Of a stretch of 64,000 nt of DNA, positions 13,201-25,200 are shown piece by piece. The position numbers and the translations under genes were made by a program. Source of the stretch: Sipunculus nudus. Its lineage: Eukaryota; Annelida; Sipuncula; Golfingiida; Sipunculidae. The stretch spans positions 63,732,917 through 63,796,916 of the forward strand of contig CM049319.1 in the NCBI GenBank assembly GCA_026874595.1, read 5' to 3'. The notes beneath the pieces were generated by a model. That model saw nothing but the letters and a program-made list of their open reading frames with translations, made no database searches and was not told the origin of the DNA. How positions within the stretch are numbered: the stretch's first letter is position 1; the number at the start of each line of letters is the position of its first letter.

Positions 13201-16200
13201 ATTACTAATCCGTTGGCTCGAATTACTAATCCGTGAGCACGAATTAGTGACCAATGAGAACAGCTTTCTTATGTTGCTGACTGAATGCTCATTAGGGCCC
13301 TGCGCGGGCTGAAAAATTGAACCCGCACCCGCCCCGCATCATGCCCTGTCAGCCCGCACCCCGCCCCGCAATCAAAAAAATAAATTCAGCCCGCCCCGCC
13401 CCGCAGTTACTATGATTCTTTCAGCCCGCACCCGCCCCGCGAAATTTTCTTTCAGTCCGCACCCGCCCCGCCCCGCGTTTTTTAAGTTTTTGGCCCGCAG
13501 TCCAGCCAGCAAAATAATGAAAAATAGTTTTCGGATCCAAAGGTTTACATATCAAAAAAATTTACAGCACATGTATAAGACACGCTTATTATTAATATAT
13601 ATAAAATGTTTGCTGATTGGAATGAAAAATTTATTTGAATACGTTTTTGCAATAATTCAAACCATAATTCATGAAATATTTTTAAAGACATGTTTGATTG
13701 GTCAGATGGATTTAATTTATAGATAATAATCTAATACACCTTAAATATGTTTTCATATTTTACAGGGGTAATAAACAAACCTTTGGTTTATTGTGTCTGT
13801 TTCTAATTAAATATATAAAAAAGTAAAGAAAAAAATTAGACTTCTTCAAAGTATTTGTACCCAAAGTGTCCCTTTAGAATAGTATTGGCTAATCACAAGC
13901 CATCAAACTAACGAGATGTGTTGCTTGTTAAATTTTTATAGTCATAATCTGCAAGTTAGCTGAAACTGAGACTAATCAGGTCAAGGGATTAAGGGGTAAT
14001 CTGACTGATGTGGCTTTCGGGTCAGGATGTTCATTGAGATCTTGACATTGCCAGAGCCTTGTTTCTCACAGCAATCATCAACACATTATGCTGTGACCAA
14101 ACAGGGATTTGACCAGCCAGTGGCCAATGTCATTTACAATTAGCCAGCACATGGAGTTACAATTAGATAAGGAGTCCACCTTAGGCTTTGTGGAGTTCCA
14201 GGTCAATTGAGTCACCTACAGAGCCAGCTGGAGCCAGACACTGTCTATTACAAGATCAAAGGTAATCAAGCCCTTGCTTCACTCCCAGCCATATTATGTA
14301 ATATGTGAGACATGACACAAGTACAGGGTTACAGTCCATATACAACATCAGGCCAGGTAACTTTATACAAAGTTATGACCATCTCCCTTTGCAAAGACAA
14401 TTGTTTAAAGTCTAGATTTCAGATTAAGGATACACCATCTAGTATGTATAACAAATTGATGTTATACCTAGAAAAGACACATTCGCATGGTGTTGTTACA
14501 ACTGTCAGTCAGAATAAGGGGTTAACAGGGATGATTTTTTTTTCAAATTTACGACACCTGAAAACATTTTATACATAAATTCCAATTTCTTCAAATGATA
14601 TTTTTTTTTAAGTATAATTTTGTATTCATATTTTACTGAACTGCCAGATCATCAACCCGCAGCCCGCCCGGCCCCGCAGAGACGTCATTTCGGCCCGCCC
14701 CGCCCCGCTCTTTCTTAGATGTAGCCCGCCCCGCCCCGGAAAGATTCCTATGCGGGCCCCCGCGGGCTGCGGGTCAAAACCCGCCCCGCGCAGGGCCCTA
14801 ATGCTCATTGGCTCGTGCGCACGAATTAATAACTCGTGAGCACGAATTACTAGCCAATTATTCGAGAACAAGCACACATCGACTCAGTTTTGGCACAGGC
14901 TGGCAGATTCAGCGGGCACACACGGTTGTCAAAATGAAGCCAAACGAATTCCGATATTAGTTCCGTGACTTTCTGCCTTGAAAAATTCGGCACTTTGTAG
15001 TGTTTGAAAATAGAAAGGGCTATAAGCTATACTTAACGAATATAAATTTAATACTCATAGACCCATATACTCAGTGTCGTCCATGGTGGAAAATTTCTAA
15101 AGCTTTCTTTGGTAAAAAACAACAACCTACATTATCATCATTGGAGCATAATGGGAACATAATTGTAGACAAAGCTGACCAGGCTGAAATTATTATCATT
15201 TATTTTGCTTCACAAAGTAACTACAGTTACAGTTCTCGATCGCCATTTGATGATGATGCTACATTGCAAATCACACATAAAATGGGTGAAATGAGCATCA
15301 CAGAAACTGAGGTATTTCATGTTATTTTTGGGAGTAACCTTAACTGATTCGTTTTCCTGGCAGGAACATAAACATGATATGTTTGAAAGCCAAAAGGCGT
15401 TTGGGAATTTTGAAATATTATAAATTCCATTTCTCTATGAAAGTTTTAGATCGTTTGTATAAATCGTTAATACGGCCAGTACTAGAGTGTGGTGATTTAA
15501 CATTTAACAATTGTTCTGTCAGACAGTTATATCAACTGGAGAGTATACAACGGACAGCAGGTTTAACATGTACTGGAGCGCTCTCGACTACCAGCACTGG
15601 AGCTATGTTAAAAGTGCTATGATGGTCAAGTATAAAAATAAGAAGAAAGCTGGCTATACTATCCACATTTTATGAAATGGTTAATGGACTTGCTCCAGAT
15701 TTTCTGCTTAATATACAATGTATTTCCTCAAACTCTTGTCTCATGCTCAGCCCTACAGTCTGCGAAAATCGCATTTGCTAAGGATACCGAGGTTCACACG
15801 GAAAGACTGTCGTTTCTCTTTCCTCCCAATAGCCTGCAAACTTTGGGAGAGTCTTCCAATTCCAATAATTCAGTCTACTTTAGTAGATTATTTTAAGAAA
15901 AATGTTCGTGAATATTTAAACCCTGCTTCTCGAGAAATACAAAGTTATTATTGTGACTATCATCGTCAACATGAATTTATCCTTACTCGGTTGCGACTAG
16001 ATACAAGTTGCTAAAAATCAATACCTATTTTCGATTGGAAAGACCGATGGTTTTAATCTCATTGATAAGCTCGATATGGACTTAGACGTTTATTGTGTTA
16101 TTGTATTACGCCAACCAGTTATCATATATGTATATGTATCTGTGTATGTTGAATGTCAATCTGAATTTTGTCTATTATGTATCTGTATATATTTCCCCGT

Positions 16201-19200
16201 GTGAAAATACATGAGTGCACTTTTCCTGTCTGATCAATTTTACATACATCTATACAATCATGTTAATTTTTCACTTTCTTTCTATTGTTATACAGGAGAG
16301 CATTTGCATTAGCCTTATCGACTACTTTGTCATCCTGTTGAAATAAATGTGTTTAAACCAAATATATTTTTCACACCGAGTAATTCATGCGCACGGATTA
16401 GTAAATCGTGCGCACGAATTAATAAAAATTTTGTCCAACTTGGAAATATATTTTTAACACCTAGTAATTCGTGCGCACGAATATGTAATTCGTGAGAAGG
16501 AATTTATAAATTTTTTTGCCACCTTGGAAATATATTTTTCACACCCAGTAATTCGTGCGCGCGGATTAGTAATTCGTTCGCACGGATTAGAAATTCGTGT
16601 GCACGAATTTTAAATATTTCTCACTATGTCGTCTCCCGGGCTCCGTAGAATACCATCAACATACATTTCACATTTTATATGAAAACTGGATGTACTTTCA
16701 GGAGAAGGTGGACCCTTATTTCTGCTTTGAGCCTCGACCGGAACTAAAGGTCGATTGTTCCATCCCGTGTGCCAGTGACTGTGTGTTGTCTGAGTGGACC
16801 TCATGGTCAGGATGTTCCGTTTCCTGTAGCGAGAGGGGAGACAGCGGGGTCAGAACCCGGAAAAAGATCAGACTTGCGCTCAGTGGACTCGGTCAGTGTG
16901 TGTTTTTTTCTCGGGGGAAAATGTGGAGGTCGGGGGTTAAGGTTCGGAGAGCAAACTGCCATTGTATGATCAGTCTCGAAAGAGTACGTCTCTGTTGGTT
17001 AGGGTAGATTGGCTTTGAAATCCACGGCCAACAATGCACCGGGGCCTCTACATACAAAGATGGCGTAGGTATAAATAGAGTGAAGAGTGTAATGTAGTTC
17101 GTTCAAATATGTTGGATAAGAATTGTTTCAAGGCAGATTTTATGAACATGGGTATTTTGTGATAAGAACTTAACGAAATAAATAATATCTTTGTAAGCAT
17201 GCTCAAGTAAAATGTTTCCTTGAAATGTAATAATTTTTTTCAAAGTTTGACAATTGAGACTAGTAGTCCCGGCCGTCCCACATTGCCAAAATGGGGGACG
17301 GGTGCTTATATGAAAATAAGGATAACCATCAATTTTTCACGTCTCTGAAAACTGGTATTACAAAACCTGCCCCATCCCCGGTTCAACTTATGGGACAGTG
17401 TCGCATTTTTCAAAAAATGTGTGCATCTGTAAATTAATTTTTAAATAATAAGAAAATTTGATTAGCTTTTGTTTGGGTTCAAACAAACAACAATAGTACC
17501 TTTAATTCCTTAGTTTTTTTTTTGCATTTGAAGGCGGTTACAAGTGTCCGGAGCAGCGCCATCTAGTGGAGACAGAGAAGTGTCACTCCCCGCCCTGTGA
17601 CGTGTACCACTGGACGTCGGGGCCCTGGGAGGAGTGTAACCTCCTCCGCTCAGATAAAACCTGCGGGGTCGGAGGTCAGAGGAGAAAGGTCATGTGTAAA
17701 CGAGGCGAGGTCACGGTCAGTGAACGAAGGTACATAAGTCCATGATTACTTTGAGGTTAAATGAATGATGTATATGTCATTATTATTTGTACCTTTAACC
17801 CATATCATGCACATGGCTGCTCACAGTGTTTTAATATTTTCGGTCTTTAACGTTAATATATTCACACATTACCTTTGTAGCTTGAGCCTTCGTTATCCAA
17901 TAGCCACACAGGGAGATTACACATGCCTACTTTAATAAGGTTAATATTCGATAAAAACTAACTGATTCCATTCGGACAGATAAACCTTTTATCTCATGTT
18001 TCTTCATCACTAAATGTTGTCTCCTGTGTCTTAGGTGTGTAGCAGACGACAAGCCGCTTCCGGAACAGAACTGCACCATTCCCTGTATAAGCAGGTGTCG
18101 CCCCACGTACCGCACGACTTGGTCACCATGCAGCGCCACCTGTCTGCAAGGTAACAAAAAGTTCAGTTCATCAAAAAAAATATATACATGAAGGATGAAG
18201 TAAGTATGTGACCTTAATTAATGAATAGTAATGAGATCATTTATGAAGAGTATAACGATCTTTTTTTTTGTTGTTAAGGATATTGAGATTATTTCTTCTG
18301 CTTCGGTAGCTTCCGCGCCACCACCCGTCCAAACCCGCTTTAGCTTTGATATTTACGGTAATAGTCAAGATGGCGGCCGCTGCCAACCGGAAGAGGAAAC
18401 ACGACCTTGCCTGGAGTTGCCCACATGCTCCGTCTACCGGTGGGAGTTGTCTATGTGGACAGCGTGTATACTACCTCACACAAAGAAACAATGTGGACAG
18501 GGGTACCGTGCAAGACGTGAGTAAAATCATGTCGTCACATGATGTCACGACATATCCTTTGAAAGTCATTTTGGTTTTAGTATCACAAAATAACATCTAA
18601 AACAAAATGCTTTATCAAAACTAATTTTTAGCTTCAGTCACCTTAGCTATAGCGATTACTCTTTGTCCGTCGTCCGTCCGTCTTACGTTCTGTCTGTCCG
18701 ACGGTCTGTTTGTCCGTCCATCCGTTCACTAGGCACAAATCGTAACTGCTGGACCTGGAATATTCTAGCTTGACATACAGGGGGGTCCATAATATCTCCA
18801 TGGAAACCTGAAATTAGGTCTCTGTTACCCATATCCTCTGAGCTATGAGGCTCAGAAGTACCCTCCAGTAAAATAAAAAATCTGATACAAAAGCTGAAAT
18901 ATCTGAACAACTCGTGCATTGATCTTCATGATTCTTAGCATGCATATTGATTCTGGAGTGTTTCATGAGTTCCTGCACACTAGTGGTGCAACCTGTATTT
19001 TTCAAATTTGTATGCATATTTTTTCTCTTTTTTTGAGACTTTTAAAGATGCGGTCTACTGTTAACAGGGAACAATTCGTGACCGTTGGACTAGAATATTC
19101 TACCTTGACATCCAGTGAGGTCTGTTATATATCTCTTAGGAAACCTGAAATAAGGTCTCTGTCACCCATGTCCTCAGAGATAAGGGGCTCAGAAATAATC

Positions 19201-22200
19201 TCCAGATTAATTAAACATCTGAAACAAAAGCTCTAGTATCTGATCAACCTATGCATTGATAACCATGATTCTTTGCATGCATATTGATCATAAAGGGTTT
19301 TATCAGTTCCTATAGACTGGTGGCACCACCTGTACTTTTTGAATTTTTATGCATTTTTCCCTTTATTTTTGAGACATTTGAAGGTGCAATAGTCCACTAA
19401 TACGGCACAAAGGGTAACCGTTTGACTTAGAATTTTCTACCTTGACATCTATGAAATATCTCTTTGGAAACCTGAAATTAGGTCTCTGTTACCCATGTCA
19501 TTTGAGCTATGGAGCTCGTATGTACCCCCAAAATAATTTAAAAAAAAAACTTATACACAAAAAGCTTCAGTATCCGAATAACTAATGCAAGTCGGCATTA
19601 TTTTTTCAGTGCATATTAATCATGGAGTGTTTCATCTGTTCCATCAGATCGGTGGCGCCACATGTATTTTTTTCATTTTTTTTTTACATTTTCTCTATTT
19701 TTAGACCTACCTTCAAAGAAGTGGTTGTCTGTTAACAGGGCACAAATCATAACCGTAGGACCTGGAATCTTCTACCTTAGATCCAGGGAGGTCCATGAAA
19801 TTCTCCTGGGAAACCTGAAATAATGTCACTGTGACCCATATTCTACAAGCTGTGTGAAAGAACATAATTTGAACACTTTGCAAGTCAGATGAGCACAAAT
19901 GGTAGCAGCTGTGTATAGAATAGGGTCACTGTAACCAATAATTTAGGTCTATTGGCAAAAGGCACGATTCTGAGCAGTCTGGGAGTCATGTTACCCATTG
20001 TTCAATGTTCCAATTCAGCTGAGCGTCATGGCCCATGAGCCACTTGTTTGTTTCATTGCGAATAGAGAGCCTCACCCTTCCACTAAATTTAAATGTGAAA
20101 TCACAGCAATTAAATGTTATAATTATGCTACTGGCTTACTGCCGTGTAATGAAAGACGGAAGTGACGTTTTATGGATGCACCTTAGATCGTTTGTCGGTA
20201 AGCGATATGAATGTTTGATCAAAACTATTTTAATGTTGCTACAACTTAGTAACAACAAAATAAACGTCATATTTTATTTTATTATCAAACTAAAAATCTA
20301 CATTGTAAGGAATGCAAGCCTCCGCCATGTGGGAATCCCTGTCGTACAATGCTCCCAAAACCGTGTTTGCATTCACATATTCGGCCCATATTCACACTTT
20401 CATTCGTGCATACGTGAGTGTACATTATATTGTGAATATTCCTTGATGAACATCATGAATCCATATCATGTGCCGGATCCACACCAAATTCTAATCGATT
20501 CGTTTTTTGGCTTTTTGCCGAAATGGCCTGAAAATGACATGAGATTCCGGTCATGATTGCGTAATTTATTTTGTGAATAAACACACAATGTATTTATTAT
20601 ATAAACGCACTGACCGGTTTTATGTTTTATATCAGGGGTTTCTTGTGTGAGGGATGGTATTCAAACCGTCAGCCAGCATTTCTGCCTCCAGGCCACGCCC
20701 CCTGTACCCGACCACACCATGCCGTGTCACGTGCCGTGTCAACAGAGGTCATGCCGCCTGTCAGAGTGGAGCGACTACGGTCCCTGCAGTAGTCCGTGTG
20801 GGGTCAGAAAAAGGTTCAGGTCACTGGAAGGTCTGTATGTAATAAAGATAATAAAATAGATTAACGGAAAGCCGTTTAGCTAATCTTACATTTCTGCCGG
20901 GAAAAAAACGGTGCATTAAAGTTACTTTTGGTTTAATCATATTTATTTGAACCGGATTACAAAGTAGCCTCTTGGCAAATATAAATGATGTCCCCTGCAT
21001 AAACAAAATATAAACAATATATTAGAACGTAGTAGTATTTTAGTATTTTACTGCCTTCCGCGGTCTCAGGGTTGAGCATAGGGCTCAAAGCCGGGAAATC
21101 GTGGATTCAAATCTCGGCCATCGGGCGGTAAGATTTTTCACGATTGACCCCAACTCAACTGTATAGGCTTAATGGGGAGACTGGATCCACAAACGAGTGC
21201 GCCTTTTGTGTGACACACCCAGGGCCTGTTTGACGCCAGGATAATCGTGTTTCCGACCTGTCACGCTGTCCGAAGCCGGAATAGAATTCTGATGTACATA
21301 ATACCTAGTTAAGCAAACATTAAAATAAGGGAGGTGGTTGCCACCACCAAAAAGAGATATAGTGTTTTACGTCGATACATTAAAAATTGGAGATATTTAG
21401 AGATATAAAAAAGATGGAAAAAAAACCAATAGAGATGTACTCCTGTGAACTTATGCACCCATTAGTAAATTTATTTTAAAGGGCGGGGGGGAGGGGAAAC
21501 TCGTATGCTTGGGAGGGTAATTATTTTTTGTAATCATACGCACGCACACGTCGGGGGGGGGGGGGAGGGGGGGGACGGGGGGGGGGGGGGGTGATAACAT
21601 TGACCATCCCCTCTTGCGAAAAATTCGTGGGTTTATATACCCAACCCTATCCCCGGTATTGACGCGTCCTCTCTACATCCTTACATTCAGTTCAGTTTTC
21701 ATTCAATTGGGAAAATTGTTAAGTAATGTAGTTACGCGAAACGGGCAATTAAACTGCATTCTGATATGTTTATCTGGCAATAATTCGTCATAAAAATTGT
21801 TTGTATGCACATTACCACTACACTAGATCTTCGATATTTTCTCAACATAATTTATACCAGGCTTCCTATAATGACATGTCTACAGTTTGCTAATTTAAAA
21901 TACAAAGGAAATAATTGATACGGTCGAGTAGAAATTTTAAAATTGTAATCTGCATAGGTATGTATTGCACATGTTAAATATCTTTACACTTACACGCTGT
22001 TTATAATGTCAAAGTAAGCCAATATGAAATATTGATTCATTTCAATGCCAATATGATATTTTCACCTTTATATATCTACAGGAATAAGCAGACGACAGGC
22101 AAGGTGTCACGACCAGACCACTTTCCCCTTGGAAGAAAACCAACAGTGTCCTTGCCCGAAGTACCAAGTGTTTCCGGTAGGGAACTGGTCGCACTGCATC

Positions 22201-25200
22201 CTTACCGATTTCAGCCGCGATGGTTCGTCTGCGTGGTTGCCTAGAAACCCCGGGCGCTCCCCCTACCGGACAAAATACTGTGGAGTAGGGAAGAGGTACC
22301 AGGCTTTGTCATGCGTGGACCACCTGGGAAACAGAATGCCCGCGTCCATCTGTACAGACAAAGGTAATTTTACGGCAATCAATCTAGGATGTCGTAAAAA
22401 ATGTATGCACATTAATTTTTTTAAATAAAAATCGGCTGATTAACAAACTCCATTCTTTCCTGTTATCACTCCTTAGGCCAATAACAATCCTTGAGACGAA
22501 ATTAGAAGTGACCTAAATGACCTGAAAAATCGGTGATCTGCACGGAAAATCGGTAGGTGAACGGGCACTGGCCGGCCGAAAAGACTTGTAGATGTTTCTG
22601 GCTCCTAAAAAATGACCGGCAAGAAAAAATCGCTAGATTGGAGGCAAGTTTAAGAGCGTGACGTATTGTTTACTTTTCCGCTATCATTTTAGAGGATCGG
22701 GAGTTAATAATTATTAACTCCTTCCGCCGCCTGCCCATAAACAATATCTTTGCGCAGCGATATATCAAAAGTTTTACATGAACCTACTTTTCATTATAAT
22801 GGCAGGCCTAGGTGTATGTTATGGGTCTTCAGAGCTGATAAGCTTTTGGTCAGATTTGAACGGGTTTTTTATGATTTTTTATTCTAGATATTAAGACTAG
22901 ATATTATTCTATTTTATTAGATATTAACCAATATCTCAAAAACTGATGCTCATATTCACTTCAAATGACATGGTAAACGTACTTAATGGGTCGAGCGATC
23001 ATCCTTTGTCCTTTATTTTCTGTTTATTTTTCAACACAGTAATATTAGCCATAGGCCATTCTAACCGTCAATATATAACATAAATAAAATAAATGAGCTG
23101 AGCGTCATGGCCTATTGGCCACTAGTTTTAATTACTTTTTTTTTCATTTTAAATTAAACGTCATATGAAACTGTTACTTGTACTCAATTCTAATTTAAAT
23201 TGCAAGTGTGTCTATGGGCCTCTTTACATGATTACGGTTTGGTAACACTGGATTTTGACTTTTTATCAAATTATCAATTTTTGTAAATACCCACATCTAA
23301 CTAATATGACAAGAAGATGATTTTTGTTTTTTTTTATGAATTCTTCAAGTTTGACTTTCATGTTTCATATGTGGTGCAATCTAAATAACAAGGCACGTTT
23401 GTCTCAAGTGTCTCCTCAACTGATTGTGTTTATGTACATTCTTGCTTAACTCACTGTGTGTGTGTTTTAATTCTACATTTGGTAATTTAGTAAAATTTTT
23501 TGACCTTATTCATATTTTTCTCGCATTTCCTTTTTTCTCAGGAAAATTGGTTCCTTGGACATTTTTTATTTCAACATTTTATTCATGTTTAGATTCATGA
23601 CTTTTGATGTTGTATTAAATATTTAGCGTTTTGGTGTTTTTCTGGACTTTATTGACGATGTGTTTCATCCTGTTTGCGAATTTTGAGATCGTGAGTTCTT
23701 GTTTCACTGGGTATAATTTATACTTCTCAGACTTTATTGTTGAGATGTGTTTCATCCCGTGTCCTATTGACGGGGTCATGAGCCCGTGGAGCGCGTGGAG
23801 CGCCTGTACATCAACCGTGTGTGGGGTCGGCAAGCAAGTGCGCGAACGTTACTCCACTGTCATGCCACTAGATGGCGGTAGGGCATGTCCTGAGCTGGAC
23901 GAGGGCATGGTGAGGTTTTTAATATTTGAAAGACATGTTTATGTATCCCGTTTTGAACACAAAGAGAAGAAATTTAGAAATACCTCTTGAGTATCTAAGT
24001 TCACCACTTTTAATCAATCGATCTATGATCCCTAAATACGATAGATCTTTATATATATTGGAAAATAAAAAATGATGTAAATGTGAACAGAAATAATTTT
24101 TCTTTTTAAGACGCCTTGGATAACCGAAACCTCTGTTTTTATTAATAAAATAATGGGTAAATTTATTTTGGCTTAGTGTGCTGCCGCTATAACAACGATA
24201 AAGTTTTAAACGAAGAAAATACCGGAATTATTTCAGGAGTATCAGAAGCGGCCATGTCCGGTGCCGTGCGGTCATCATTCCTGGCAGACATCGTCGTGGA
24301 GTGACTGTAGCCCGATATCCCGACCGAACTACCCCCACTACCCGTCGTGTGGGCCGGGGTTACAGTCCCGTACCGTGCGCTGTGTGTACCAGCCCCCGGG
24401 GTCACAGCCCGTGGAGGTCAGGGAGGAGAACTGTGACCCCCTGACCCTCCCCGAGAACACAAACTACTGCCACCTGCCGTGTCCTGGAGAGTGCGTCATG
24501 TCGCCCTGGAGTCATTGGTCGAACTGTCCCCCGGTACGTGATGATATTTATATCATTGCCACATTTTATACTTTAAAAATTAGTGAAAACTCGCTACTGT
24601 GAAAGATGTGAAATCAATAAGTGTCGGCCGTGTTAACGGTGATCCTGTGTTATACAAAGTGATTTATGTTTTGCTTGGATCAAACATTATATTCCTAGGC
24701 CAAAAAAAGATTTGGCTCTCAGGCTCCGCGGTCGCCAATCTTAATCCCCTGCATCTACTATTTTTTTTCTTTATTTTCAATAGAAACTTGCCAATTTTGA
24801 GCTCCAGCCGCTCTGACATTTCTTTCAAAAGATAAAATAATACAATTTTAATAACATTTCCTTTGTTATGTAGTGCTTTTACCTGTTTATGAAAAGAAAT
24901 CTGTTATTATCATGCTTTTCCCTGATCATATGACATATGTATTGAAACATACAAAAAGGGTAAAAAATCGCCCGGGTGCACTGATTTCTAAAAAAAAGTG
25001 CCTAAGAACCATACTTTTGTTTTTGGCCTTACTGAGGTGTTTTATCTGGGCGAGACGACATTGTTTTTTAACGTTATCCACGTCAAACATAGCAAAAAAA
25101 TTATGAGTCGTTGCCGGTGGTATAATATTGGCATTTCCATATTTTATTTTCATTTTGCAAAATATCTGAAACATTCTATCAAATTCCAGAAATCAAGTCA

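Larger units (their letters stand above)
11655..16646. mobile_element. Foldback-type transposon with tandem-repeat termini
   Basis: Both ends carry ACGGAGCCCGGGAGACGACA in inverted orientation (11655 onward; 16646 backward). Inside the left end is an array of about 15 units of 104 bases; inside the right end are two to three related units in inverse orientation. AATAC flanks both sides (11649-11653 and 16649-16653), a possible 5-base target duplication. The interior holds a hAT-like insertion and a decayed LINE, but no transposase. Long inverted termini built from short tandem repeats are the hallmark of foldback or Galileo-like elements; class membership is inferred. Confidence 0.75.

Noticed and set aside
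11690-13250. CRISPR-like appearance of palindromic repeats at fixed spacing
   Set aside because: The genome is eukaryotic, units are tandem without unique spacers, and termini are inverted repeats of a transposon.
11886-13254. Several 67-180 codon frames with ARITNPxARITKCEKYI-type repeats on both strands
   Set aside because: They follow the 104-base array of the foldback element; frame switches with the unit, and open frames occur on both strands.
16597-17007. Single uninterrupted 136-codon gene around exon 5
   Set aside because: The frame runs past the GTCAGT donor at 16892 into intron; homology ends at the donor, and the next exon joins in phase.
20035-20556. 173-codon plus-strand frame
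   Set aside because: Lies across the tail of a mobile element and a dispersed repeat that recurs, inverted, near 40.3 kb; no domain recognised.
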